NCBI RefSeq assembly: GCF_000336875.1
Contig: NZ_AOJK01000041.1
Span: 32,019 to 69,963 of the forward strand
Length of the DNA stretch: 37,945 nucleotides
Origin: Halorubrum californiense DSM 19288
GTDB lineage: Archaea > Halobacteriota > Halobacteria > Halobacteriales > Haloferacaceae
Reading direction: 5' to 3'
The translations under genes were made by a program, and so were the position numbers. Below the pieces are notes generated by a model. The model was not told where the DNA came from and did no database searches. It saw nothing but the letters and a program-made list of their open reading frames with translations. Of the stretch, positions 16,801-24,431 are shown piece after piece (the stretch's first letter is position 1; each line of letters starts with the position of its first letter).

Positions 16801-17397
16801 ATGCCGACGATCGACTGCGACCCGGCCGCCGCGCGCGAGCGCCTCGCGGGCGAGGGCGTCCGGATCGACGAGGGGAACACCCCCCACGAGCGGTGGCGCG
16901 CCGAGCGCGACGGGGCCGTCGCGGTCGCGTACGACGACAAGGTCGTGGTTCAGGGGAGCGACCCGACCCGACTGACCGCCCTGCTGCGCGACGGCGGCGG
17001 CCGCGCGCACGTCTACTTCGACGGCGCCTCCCGCGGGAACCCGGGCCCGGCCGCGGTCGGCTGGTGTCTGGTCACCTCGGACGGCGTCGTCGCCGAGGGC
17101 GGCGAGCGGATCGGCCGGGCGACGAACAACCAGGCCGAGTACGCCGCGCTGATCCGCGCGCTGGAGGCGGCCGACGAGTACGGCTTCGACGCGGTCGACG
17201 TCCGGGGAGACTCGCAACTGACCGTCAAGCAGATCCGCGGCGAGTGGAACACCAACGACCCGGAACTGCGCGAGCGGCGGGTCCGCGCCCGGGAGCTGTT
17301 GGAGCGGTTCGACCGCTGGTCGATCGCCCACGTACCGCGGGAGATAAACGAACGCGCCGACGATCTGGCGAACGAGGCACTCGATGACGCGAACTGA
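16801..17397 (+). CDS. rnhA: Ribonuclease HI
   Basis: 198 residues. It cleaves the RNA strand of RNA-DNA hybrids. An N-terminal ~65-residue extension precedes the RNase H fold, as in the haloarchaeal enzyme. Catalytic acidic residues sit in HVYFDGASRGNPGPAAVGW (Asp), ATNNQAEYAALIRAL (Glu), DVRGDSQLTVKQIRGEWN (Asp) and INERADDLANEAL (Asp). ATG 16801 is preferred over an in-frame GTG at 16708, because the intervening residues are Cys/Pro-rich and unlike the rest. The stop overlaps the next gene by 14 bases, indicating an operon. Confidence 0.95.
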   Translation: MPTIDCDPAAARERLAGEGVRIDEGNTPHERWRAERDGAVAVAYDDKVVVQGSDPTRLTALLRDGGGRAHVYFDGASRGNPGPAAVGWCLVTSDGVVAEGGERIGRATNNQAEYAALIRALEAADEYGFDAVDVRGDSQLTVKQIRGEWNTNDPELRERRVRARELLERFDRWSIAHVPREINERADDLANEALDDAN

Positions 17398-18127
17398 CGA
17401 CGACCCGCCGGAGTGGGCGAAGGAACGGGCGCGAGAGATGATGGCGGCCGGAGAGGACGCGGAGGCGGACGACGCGGGGTCGGACGCCCCCGCCGACGAG
17501 GCCGACGCCGATCCCGACCGCGACGACGACCGCGTCCCGGACGTGCCGGTCGCGGCGGTCGACGAGGCGGAGCGGCTCACGCGGCTCGCCCGCGAGGCCG
17601 AGTCCGCGGAGCCGACGCCGGAGATCGAGGAGGCGGCCGACCAGTACCGCGAGCGGCGCGACGCCCTCGCCGCCGAGTACGGGTACACGGCGCGCGTCCG
17701 CGACGAGGACGATACGCTCGTGATGTACCCCGACGAGTGGATGGAGGAGGGGACGGTCCAACTCGACCGAGTGGAAGACACCGACCGCGCGGTCGAGGTG
17801 TCGCTCTCCGGCCCCGGCGACGCCGACCGCTACCGCGAGGTCGCCGCGTACAACGAGGCGGTCGCCGAGGCGGTCGCCGAGCGCGAAGCAGCGGTTCACG
17901 CCCGGACCGCGGAGACGTTCGCGGCGTTCATGAGCAACCACTACGTCCGCCCGGTCGACGACGCGACGCCGGAGATGCGCGCCGAGTTCCGCGAGGAGTA
18001 CCTGGTCCGGAACGGGTGGCCGACCGACGAGCAGCTCGCCGCCGTCGACGAGTCGCTGTCCGTGATCGAGTCGGTCGCCGCCGACGTCGCCGATCCGGAG
18101 CCCGACGGCGACGAGGAGTCGGCGTAG
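17384..18127 (+). CDS. RnhA operon protein (haloarchaeal conserved, DUF7108-like)
   Basis: 247 residues, overlapping rnhA by 14 bases. A charged N-terminus (DDDPPEWAKERAREMMAAGE) and an Asp/Ala-rich linker precede a conserved-looking core: AVDEAERLTRLAREAESAEP, EYGYTARVRDEDDTLVMYPD and EAAVHARTAETFAAFMSNHY, then EMRAEFREEYLVRNGWPTD. Relatives are annotated rnhA operon protein or DUF7108, from memory. There is no enzymatic motif or membrane segment. Persistent overlap with RNase HI suggests a shared role in R-loop or RNA-DNA hybrid metabolism, which is inference only. Confidence 0.85.
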   Translation: MTRTDDDPPEWAKERAREMMAAGEDAEADDAGSDAPADEADADPDRDDDRVPDVPVAAVDEAERLTRLAREAESAEPTPEIEEAADQYRERRDALAAEYGYTARVRDEDDTLVMYPDEWMEEGTVQLDRVEDTDRAVEVSLSGPGDADRYREVAAYNEAVAEAVAEREAAVHARTAETFAAFMSNHYVRPVDDATPEMRAEFREEYLVRNGWPTDEQLAAVDESLSVIESVAADVADPEPDGDEESA

Positions 18128-18223
18128 CGGTCGCTCGGCGGAGAGAGAACGCGGCTTTCGCCGCGCCGTGTGCCAAAAGGTTCGGTTAGCATCCGGTGCC
18201 GTCCGCGCCGCGCGGGCGCCGCG

Positions 18224-18574
18224 TTATTCGAGCAGCGCGCGGACCTCGTCCGCACGCGTCTCGTCGGCGACGAACCGGTCGAGGACCCACTCGATCTGGC
18301 CGAGGACGATGTCGTGCCCCTCGTCGGTGAGCTCGTACTGGTTCGTCCGCTTGTCGAGTTCGCTCTTCTCGACGAGCCCGTGGTCGACGAGGTCGTCGAG
18401 GTTGGGGTACAGGCGGCCGTGGTTCACCTCAGAGCCGTAGTACGCCTCCAGTTCCCGCTTGATCGCGAGGCCGTACATCGGCTCCTCGGCGAGGATGGTG
18501 AGGATATTTTGTTGGAACGCCGTGAGATCGCTTGCGGCCGTCGATTCATCAGTGACTGCTTGTGCCTCTGACAT
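18224..18574 (-). CDS. PadR family transcriptional regulator
   Basis: 116 residues from Met 18574. The PadR winged helix is clear: LTAFQQNILTILAEEPMYGL, AIKRELEAYYGSEVNHGRLY, PNLDDLVDHGLVEKSELDKR and TNQYELTDEGHDIV. A C-terminal helix for dimerisation follows. The start is set by the TATA-like box just upstream, giving a near-leaderless mRNA; an upstream in-frame start at 18616 would overlap that box. It is divergent from inorganic pyrophosphatase. Ligand and targets are unknown; autoregulation is common for PadR. Confidence 0.92.
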   Translation of the reverse strand: MSEAQAVTDESTAASDLTAFQQNILTILAEEPMYGLAIKRELEAYYGSEVNHGRLYPNLDDLVDHGLVEKSELDKRTNQYELTDEGHDIVLGQIEWVLDRFVADETRADEVRALLE

Positions 18575-18596
18575 GCCTAAGGGGACGGGACCCGAA

Positions 18597-18604
18597 CTTA
18601 TAAT
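18597..18604 (-). promoter_or_regulatory. TATA-like box of the PadR gene
   Basis: ATTATAAG on the minus strand lies 23-30 bases before ATG 18574, predicting a leaderless or near-leaderless transcript. Confidence 0.55.
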
Positions 18605-18920
18605 CTTTCTCAACAATCACGATCGTAGCGATGCGTAACCCCGAACGTTCGTCCGGATCACTCGGTATCGACGGTCTGTCGGCGGACGCTCGTCCGATCC
18701 GGGGACGGAGCGCGTTCGACTGATCGATTCCGTTTTCGTCGGATGGGCCGACGGATCGTCGGTCGCGCACCGCGTACGGCTCCCGATCGAAACCGACGGA
18801 TCGGCTGTTCGTGCCCTTCCGTCCCTCCTGACGACAGCTTTCCATCGCTTCGACGCCGGCGCCGCCGCGCCCGCGCGATCCCGAAAAGACTTTGCCCGGC
18901 TTCGACAGATCAACGGACAC
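18605..18920. other. Intergenic region between padR and pyrophosphatase
   Basis: 316 bases with no convincing gene. The word CCGACGGATCG occurs twice (near 18749 and 18802), once followed by TCGG to make a short palindrome. The ppa promoter must lie at its right end but no strong TATA box stands out; AAAAGACTTT around 18884-18893 is at the right distance. Confidence 0.5.
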
Positions 18921-19454
18921 ATGGCCAACCTCTGGGAGGATCTCGAGACGGGACCGAACGCGCCGGACGAGATCTACGCCGTCGTCGAGTGTCTCAAAGG
19001 CGAGCGCAACAAGTACGAGTACGACAAGGACATCCCCGGCGTCGTGCTCGACCGCGTGCTTCACTCGAACGTCCACTACCCGTACGACTACGGGTTCATC
19101 CCGCAGTCGTACTACGACGACGAGGACCCCTTCGACGTGATGGTGCTCGTCGAAGACCAGACGTTCCCCGGCTGCGTCGTCGAGGCCCGCCCCGTCGCCA
19201 TGATGAAGATGGACGACGACGGCGAGCAGGACGACAAGGTGATCGCGGTGCCGACCGAGGACCCCCGGTTCGACCACATCGAGGACCTCGACGACATCCC
19301 GCAGCAGACCCTCGACGAGATAGACGAGTTCTTCGCGACCTACAAGAACCTCGAGGCCGGCAAAGAGGTCGAAACGCTCGGCTGGGAGGATAAAGCGGCG
19401 GCGAAGGAAGCGATCGAACACGCGCAGGACCTGTACGACGAACAGGTCGCGTAA
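18921..19454 (+). CDS. ppa: Inorganic pyrophosphatase, family I
   Basis: 177 residues, the usual length. It hydrolyses pyrophosphate to two phosphates and pulls biosynthetic reactions forward in the cytosol. Metal and substrate residues sit in GERNKYEYDKD, NVHYPYDYGFIPQSYYDDED and PFDVMVLVEDQTFPGCVVEA (the family Asp-rich signature). Further conserved parts are RPVAMMKMDDDGEQDDKVIA and YKNLEAGKEVETLGW. It is monocistronic. The acidic surface is typical of haloarchaea. Confidence 0.96.
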   Translation: MANLWEDLETGPNAPDEIYAVVECLKGERNKYEYDKDIPGVVLDRVLHSNVHYPYDYGFIPQSYYDDEDPFDVMVLVEDQTFPGCVVEARPVAMMKMDDDGEQDDKVIAVPTEDPRFDHIEDLDDIPQQTLDEIDEFFATYKNLEAGKEVETLGWEDKAAAKEAIEHAQDLYDEQVA

Positions 19455-19551
19455 CGGCCGTATAACCGCAGCGCATCCGGCGCCCGCGTCCGGATGCGTT
19501 ATGCCTATGGGTAATTTTTAGGGCGACAGTCGCGTATGGTCACGTAGAACG

Positions 19552-19680
19552 ATGAGCGCCAGCACGCCCTCCGTCGGCATCGACCACCCGACGGTCGTTC
19601 CCGCGAACTTCGACCCGGACGAGGACGACGCGACGACCGAGACGGCGGCCGACGAGGCCGCCGCGACCGACGACGCGTAG
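19552..19680 (+). CDS. Small acidic hypothetical protein
   Basis: 42 residues: MSASTPSVGIDHPTVVPANF followed by a short Asp/Glu/Ala/Thr tail (DPDEDDATTETAADEAAATD). Acidic composition and a TATA-like AATTTTTAG around 19512-19520 support expression. The order (VGIDHPTVVPANFDPD) is not low-complexity and may be a conserved motif. It is convergent with the downstream regulator, with 16 bases between stops. I do not recognise the family. Confidence 0.5.
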   Translation: MSASTPSVGIDHPTVVPANFDPDEDDATTETAADEAAATDDA

Positions 19681-19696
19681 CGGTCGCCGTCCCTTC

Positions 19697-20494
19697 TCAG
19701 GCGCGCTCGACGACCGCCGAGAGCCGCGTCGCCTCGTCTCGAAGCGACGCGAACGCGTCGTCGACCCAGTCGACGACCGCGTCGTCGGTCGATTCGATGA
19801 CGCACCGCGGGTTGTTCTGTTCGTCGTACGCGACCACGCAGGCCACGTCGCCGCAGCGGAAGAGCCCGTACTCGATGGGCTCGGCGCTCACGTACACCTC
19901 CGTGGCGTCGTCGTCCAGCGCGCGATCGGTCGCCGGTTCGAACTCCGTGACCGACGCGTCGGCCGCGCTGCGGTCGATGATCAGTTCCACGTTCGCGCCG
20001 TCGTCCAACGCCGCGGCCGCCGCGTCGTTGAACTGTCGAATGACGATCGGGGAGACGGCTCGAATCTGGTCGCCGTGACTCTCGTCGAGGAGTTCCGTGA
20101 GCCGGTCGACGACGGCGAGGGGGTTCTTGTCGGACGCGACGGTGAGGTCGCTGTCCGGGATCCCTGCCGGCGGGAAATCGACGCCGACACGTTCGAGGGT
20201 CGCTGCGAACCGACCGTAGCGGTCGCCGCGTTCCACCTCCGTCAGGAGCGTCTCGTACGCGTCGTGGACACGTTCCCCGGTCGGCGTCACCCGGTAGGCG
20301 GCGCCGCGTTTCACGACCCAGTCCCGCTCGCGGAACCCCGCGAGGATCCGCTGGACCGTCGTTCGGGTGGCGTCGACCGCGTCGGTCAGCTCGGCCGGGC
20401 GCCGCGGATCCTCGCGCAGCGCCCGGAGTATCGCGACCCGAACGGGCGACCCGGCGAGGTACTGTGCGCCGTCGTGTCCGTCCTCGGCCGTCAT
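19697..20494 (-). CDS. HTH regulator with C-terminal FilR1-like sensor domain
   Basis: 265 residues from Met 20494. The N-terminal winged helix reads YLAGSPVRVAILRALREDPR, RPAELTDAVDATRTTVQRIL and FRERDWVVKRGAAYRVTPTG. The C-terminal ~150 residues resemble the archaeal FilR1 (DUF1724) domain: NPLAVVDRLTELLDESHGDQ, IRAVSPIVIRQFNDAAAAAL, NVELIIDRSAADASV and VYVSAEPIEYGLFRCGDVAC. FilR1 is named from regulators in methanogens. Haloarchaea have many paralogues of this form with unknown ligands. It stands 92 bases from the small gene upstream on the same strand. Confidence 0.85.
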   Translation of the reverse strand: MTAEDGHDGAQYLAGSPVRVAILRALREDPRRPAELTDAVDATRTTVQRILAGFRERDWVVKRGAAYRVTPTGERVHDAYETLLTEVERGDRYGRFAATLERVGVDFPPAGIPDSDLTVASDKNPLAVVDRLTELLDESHGDQIRAVSPIVIRQFNDAAAAALDDGANVELIIDRSAADASVTEFEPATDRALDDDATEVYVSAEPIEYGLFRCGDVACVVAYDEQNNPRCVIESTDDAVVDWVDDAFASLRDEATRLSAVVERA

Positions 20495-20586
20495 CGTACG
20501 ACCCGTGTGTACGGGTACCGCCCTGTTAACCGTACCGCGTCGCTGAGACGGGCTCGCGCTCGTCTCCCGCGCGCCTCTCGACCGCT

Positions 20587-20835
20587 TCAGCCCCGGTAGC
20601 GGAACGACACCACGGTGCCGACGGTGTCCTCGCCGGCGATGCGCTCCGTGGTCACGGTCACGGCGGCGAGCGCCTCCGCGCCGAGCGCCTCCTCTATCAC
20701 CGCCCGCAGCGCGTCGGGGTCGGCGCCCTCCTGTCTCACCGGTACGCGGACCTGTCGGCGGTTCACCGCGACGTCGCCGAGGTTGTACTCCGTGTGCTCG
20801 AACGCCTCTCGGATCGTCGCCTCGATGTCGGTCAT
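20587..20835 (-). CDS. Conserved-looking small protein of unknown function
   Basis: 82 residues: MTDIEATIREAFEHTEYNLG, DVAVNRRQVRVPVRQEGADP, DALRAVIEEALGAEALAAVT and VTTERIAGEDTVGTVVSFRY. Alternating hydrophobics predict an alpha-beta-beta-alpha-beta-beta fold. There are no cysteines and no membrane segment. I believe similar proteins occur across haloarchaea but cannot name a family. It is encoded upstream of the FilR1-type regulator on the same strand, so co-transcription is possible. Confidence 0.7.
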   Translation of the reverse strand: MTDIEATIREAFEHTEYNLGDVAVNRRQVRVPVRQEGADPDALRAVIEEALGAEALAAVTVTTERIAGEDTVGTVVSFRYRG

Positions 20836-21047
20836 GGCACCGTCCGTTCCGCGCCGAGCGGTGAAAAACGCGGTCCTTGGTCGCCGTTTCGATGACGACC
20901 GCTCGTTGCTGCCTTTCGGTGTGTTGTGGGCGTTTTACACCCTTCTGACGCTGTCTCAATTTAATACTGATTTCAAACTCTTCAAATATGAGTATTATTC
21001 AACCGCAGAACAATTTAAATATTTAATAAGCCTGACACTTTCCAAAT
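20836..21047. other. AT-rich intergenic segment upstream of the micropeptide gene
   Basis: From about 20930 the base composition drops sharply to AT-rich (for example TCAATTTAATACTGATTTC). TTCAAATATGAGTA and TTCCAAATATGCAC share CAAATATG, the second ending in the start codon of the peptide gene. AATTTAA occurs twice. The contrast with the GC-rich surroundings suggests a horizontally acquired or rapidly changing segment that continues across the peptide gene into the end of the CHAT gene. Confidence 0.65.
21014..21029 (+). promoter_or_regulatory. Strong TATA-type promoter of the micropeptide gene
   Basis: TTTAAATATTTAATAA is centred about 27 bases before ATG 21048, the best-looking box in the window. 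It predicts a leaderless, well-transcribed mRNA. Confidence 0.6.
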
Positions 21048-21179
21048 ATGCACGAAAGTGTAGCGGAGTACGTGGCAGAGAACCCGAAAATGGCCGGCGT
21101 CCTGTTCACCGCGCTGCTGCTGTTAACGCAGGCGGCACCCGCGGCGGCGAATGTCGCTGCTTCTAATCCTGGGCCCTAA
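21048..21179 (+). CDS. 43-residue hydrophobic micropeptide (DUF7503-like)
   Basis: The peptide begins MHESVAEYVAENPKMAGVLF and continues TALLLLTQAAPAAAN, ending VAASNPGP. A charged N-terminal helix precedes one hydrophobic stretch (about residues 15-32), and AAPAAAN looks like a signal-peptidase site or helix end. I recall very similar small haloarchaeal peptides grouped as DUF7503. A strong TATA-type box supports expression. Its stop codon (21177-21179) overlaps the stop of the convergent CHAT gene (21176-21178), so the two ends share four bases. It could be membrane-inserted, secreted, or a substrate of the protease; nothing here proves which. Confidence 0.75.
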   Translation: MHESVAEYVAENPKMAGVLFTALLLLTQAAPAAANVAASNPGP

Positions 21180-23323
21180 TCAATTGTAATACTACCGCTC
21201 CAAGCTAATTCACCATCGTAAAACACGGGAATTAACTCTTTTTCCATCAAATCTAGCAGCTCACTTTTTGATATTGACTCGCAGTCCACAAGAGAGGGGA
21301 CGTAATAATTATATCCTATAATATCCGTATTTAGCGTTGCGAGTGATCCAGATTTATGATGGCCATTTGGATAAAAGTCTGCTGACAGATCAAACTCATC
21401 CTCAGATCTTTTCTCTACATTAAACACAACGGCCACACCACTCCGACTCTGACAGATCGTCGTCCCCCCATCACCCACCACGATGTACTGGTGACCCGTG
21501 ATCAGCTCCCGCTTCGCCACGTGGAGCGCGGTCCGGAGGTTGAACCCGCTGTTCATCAGGCGAGCGATAATTCGGCCGAGCTTCGTCGCGGGTGAGTTCG
21601 CCACGTCGGAGAGGGTGACGATGCCGCCGCGCGAGCCGCGGTGAACGAGGGCCTCGCCCTGCTGGTACGACTGACAGGCGTTGAGCAGGAAGGCGCTGAC
21701 GCCGATTTCGAGGTCCTCGTCGGTCAGGTCGAGGTAGCTGTCCGCGCACTGCATCCCGCGGTCGTCGACGTGTCCGATGTAGTGGAGGAAGTCGACGTCG
21801 GATTCGAGGGTCTCCCGCATCCCCTCGCGGCTGAGGTCGTGGCGGACCTCGATGTCGAACTGGACCATGTCGCGGAGCCCGTACAGGTCGGCGACGTTCC
21901 CCTCCTCGCGCATCTGGTCGTCGTTACAGACCACGAGGACGGAGATGCGCGACTGTTCGACCTGCCCGGCCTCCAGCCGGCGGTGGTACGCGTCGAGGGT
22001 CGCCTTGTTCGCGTCGAGCGGGACGCCGTCGCCGACCCACGCGTGTTCGACGGTGTCGACCGGCTCCGGCCGCACGAACTCCGTCTGCGCCGGGACGGCG
22101 CCGCGCTCGACGGCGGGATCCGCGCCGCGAGCGACACCGGCGCCGGACCCGCCGCGCACGAAGTCGCCGCGGTCGAGCGCGTCCGGTCCGCCCGCGGGCT
22201 CCGTCTCCGCCGCCGGCGCACTCCGGTCCGGCGTGCCGAGGAAGCCCACTCCGACGCCCTCGTCGTCGTCGACCGGCGTGACGCTCTCGGGCGACCGGAC
22301 GATCGACAGCTCCCGGGCGACGAACGGGAGCATCTCCACGTTCTCGGGGTCGGGACGCACGTCCGTCGTCAGCGTCCACTGCGGCAGCTCGGGCTCGACC
22401 GCCTCGAACGGGACGTCGAGGTACTCGCCGAGCCGCTCCGCGAGCGGGAGGTCGTACAGCCGCTCCCAGTCGAGGTCGAGGTCGGTCGTCTCGCGCTCGT
22501 GGAGGTCGACCGGGTAGAACCCCTCCGTGCGGGCGAGACAGTCGAGGTGGAACGACTGGCGGAGCACCTGTGCGGTCCGCGCCTCGAACCCGGGTTCGAG
22601 GGGATACGTCCAGCCGTCACCCTCGATGCGCGGGGCATCGCCGGGAACGACCGCGGCCGCGAAGTAGTACGCCAGCGAGACGACGGGGTAGAGGTACCGG
22701 TACTCCGGGGGGACGACAATCCGGACGCCGCTGTCGACCGGCTCGACCCGCTCGGGGACGCGGAACTCCTCGCCCGGCTCGATGAGCGGCGGGTGGCCCC
22801 GCAAGGTGGGGAACGACCGCTCCGGGCTGGTCGTCTGGAGCGCGGAGCCGAGCAGCGAGACGGCGTCCATCAGCGACTCCGGGTCGGTCGGGGTGGTGAT
22901 CGTCCCCGCCGGCGTCTGGTGGAGCGACCGGAATCCGAGCCCGACCGTGCCCGGCGCGTCGAGGTCGATCCGGGTGGTCCGGTCGGTCGTCGAGACGGCG
23001 AACCCGGAGTCGAACGAGAGGTACAGCTTCGTCGGCGCCGGGTTGATCCCGACGTGGTACGTCCCGTCAGGCATCGTGTAACAGTCGCCGTGGGTCAGGA
23101 GCGTCCCGTCGCCGGCGCGCGTCTCGACGACGGCGACGCGCGATATCTCGATCGACCCGGTCTCGACCGCGGCGCTGGCGTCGACCGGGAAGTAGTGGTC
23201 GGATCGGGGACGCGGTCGCGGATCGACGGGCCGGTCGGTGTACACCTCGAACTGCGTGTTCTCGATGTGGTCGGTGACGGCGATCCCGTCGGCCTCGCGC
23301 AGCGGGTCGATATCGATGCTCAT
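21176..23323 (-). CDS. CHAT-domain (caspase-like) protease with variable-looking C-terminus
   Basis: 715 residues. CHAT domains are clan CD cysteine peptidases related to caspases and separase. The catalytic pair is visible: His518 in VDFLHYIGHVDDRGMQC and Cys550 in SAFLLNACQSYQQGEALVHR, followed by GSRGGIVTLSDVANSPATKL. The first ~350 residues are a conserved-looking haloarchaeal N-terminal module (DNA 22300-23323). A Gly/Ala/Pro-rich linker covers ~355-430. After about residue 615 (DNA below ~21480) the codons switch from GC-rich to AT-rich while the frame stays open, ending VFYDGELAWSGSITID. No signal peptide, so it is probably cytosolic. Tail-to-tail overlap with the micropeptide gene is 4 bases. 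Confidence 0.9.
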   Translation of the reverse strand: MSIDIDPLREADGIAVTDHIENTQFEVYTDRPVDPRPRPRSDHYFPVDASAAVETGSIEISRVAVVETRAGDGTLLTHGDCYTMPDGTYHVGINPAPTKLYLSFDSGFAVSTTDRTTRIDLDAPGTVGLGFRSLHQTPAGTITTPTDPESLMDAVSLLGSALQTTSPERSFPTLRGHPPLIEPGEEFRVPERVEPVDSGVRIVVPPEYRYLYPVVSLAYYFAAAVVPGDAPRIEGDGWTYPLEPGFEARTAQVLRQSFHLDCLARTEGFYPVDLHERETTDLDLDWERLYDLPLAERLGEYLDVPFEAVEPELPQWTLTTDVRPDPENVEMLPFVARELSIVRSPESVTPVDDDEGVGVGFLGTPDRSAPAAETEPAGGPDALDRGDFVRGGSGAGVARGADPAVERGAVPAQTEFVRPEPVDTVEHAWVGDGVPLDANKATLDAYHRRLEAGQVEQSRISVLVVCNDDQMREEGNVADLYGLRDMVQFDIEVRHDLSREGMRETLESDVDFLHYIGHVDDRGMQCADSYLDLTDEDLEIGVSAFLLNACQSYQQGEALVHRGSRGGIVTLSDVANSPATKLGRIIARLMNSGFNLRTALHVAKRELITGHQYIVVGDGGTTICQSRSGVAVVFNVEKRSEDEFDLSADFYPNGHHKSGSLATLNTDIIGYNYYVPSLVDCESISKSELLDLMEKELIPVFYDGELAWSGSITID

Positions 23324-23474
23324 TGGGGCTCGCCGCGGCGGTCGTCAGGGCGGACGGCAACCGGCACCGCGGGGATTAGTATCGTCTGATTGGGCGATAG
23401 CGGCGATAAAGCTTGCGTCGGTCGGATCGCCGCGGACCGAACTGATAAAGTCCCGGCCGCCCCACCTCCGCGTA

Positions 23475-24431
23475 ATGATAACGCTGGGAACGGCCCGCGC
23501 CTCCCCGGGCGAGACGGACACGGGCCGTCTTGAGGTGGGAGAAATGCGGGACGGGAGCCCCGTCCGGCTGCCGGTCGCCGCGATCAACGGCGCAGCCGAC
23601 GGGCCGACGCTGTACGTCCAAGCGGTGAGCGACGGCGACGAGCTGAACGGGCTGGGCGTGATAAACCGCGTCGTTCCGCGGCTCGATCCGGCCGAGCTGT
23701 CCGGATCCGTCCTCGTCGTCGGCATCGTGAACCACTTCGCGTTCCAGGCCGCGGAACACCGGAACCCGGTCGACGACCGGAAGATGAACCGCGGCTACCC
23801 GGGCGACGCCGACGGCACGACGAGCGAGCGGATCGCCCACGAGACGTTCCAGATCGCCAAGCGCGCGGACTACATCCTCGACCTCCATCAGGGGTCGACG
23901 AGCCGGATGATAAACGAGACGCGCGTGCGCTGCGGCGTCCGCCACCGCCTCCACGGCGAGTGCTTGGAGCTCGCGAAGGCGTTCGGCTGCGGGCACGTCC
24001 TCGACATCAAGGGACCGGACGGCCAGCTCGCCCGGGCCGGCCCGGAACACGGCATCCCCACCGTCGATCCCGAACTCGGCGGCTGCGTCGGCTGGGACGA
24101 GGAATCGATCCGGTACGGCGTCGAGGGCGTGTTCAACGTGCTCCGCCAGTACGGCTTCCTCGACGGCGACGCGACCCTCGAACCGCAGACGCGCGCCCGC
24201 GGCTTCGACCAGTACGGCTCGCCCGCCGGCGGTCTGGTCCGATTCGAGCGCGAACTCGGCGAGCGCGTCTCTGCCGGCGACGTCCTCTTCGAGGTGACCG
24301 ACACCTTCGGCGCGCTGGAGGGGCGCGTGACCGCCGACACGGACGGGGTCTTCTGGCGCACCCGCCGGCTTCCGCAGGTGGCCGCCGGCGAGTACGTCTG
24401 CTCGATCGGCACCAACGTCGACGAGTACTGA
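23475..24431 (+). CDS. Succinylglutamate desuccinylase/aspartoacylase-family protein
   Basis: 318 residues. The family comprises zinc-dependent deacylases of the M14-like fold. Visible are YVQAVSDGDELNGLGV (where classic members have HxxE, here DGDE with Asp in the His position), NPVDDRKMNRGYPGD (substrate Arg/Asn region), DYILDLHQGSTSRMINETR (the DLH zinc ligand) and a C-terminal biotinyl-like beta domain (SAGDVLFEVTDTFGALEGRV). GATAAAG around 23443-23450 supports ATG 23475 as a near-leaderless start. Its stop overlaps the next start (TGATG). The native substrate is unknown; an N-acyl amino acid is a guess from family. Confidence 0.88.
   Translation: MITLGTARASPGETDTGRLEVGEMRDGSPVRLPVAAINGAADGPTLYVQAVSDGDELNGLGVINRVVPRLDPAELSGSVLVVGIVNHFAFQAAEHRNPVDDRKMNRGYPGDADGTTSERIAHETFQIAKRADYILDLHQGSTSRMINETRVRCGVRHRLHGECLELAKAFGCGHVLDIKGPDGQLARAGPEHGIPTVDPELGGCVGWDEESIRYGVEGVFNVLRQYGFLDGDATLEPQTRARGFDQYGSPAGGLVRFERELGERVSAGDVLFEVTDTFGALEGRVTADTDGVFWRTRRLPQVAAGEYVCSIGTNVDEY

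Noticed and set aside
15772..17781. 669-residue minus-strand frame across TFB and RNase HI
   Set aside because: It overlaps tfb out of frame on the same strand and is antisense to rnhA; Ser/Arg-rich with no recognisable domain.
18605..18920. Small genes in the padR-ppa gap
   Set aside because: Frames here are Arg/Pro/Ser-rich with no halophilic composition or start signals.
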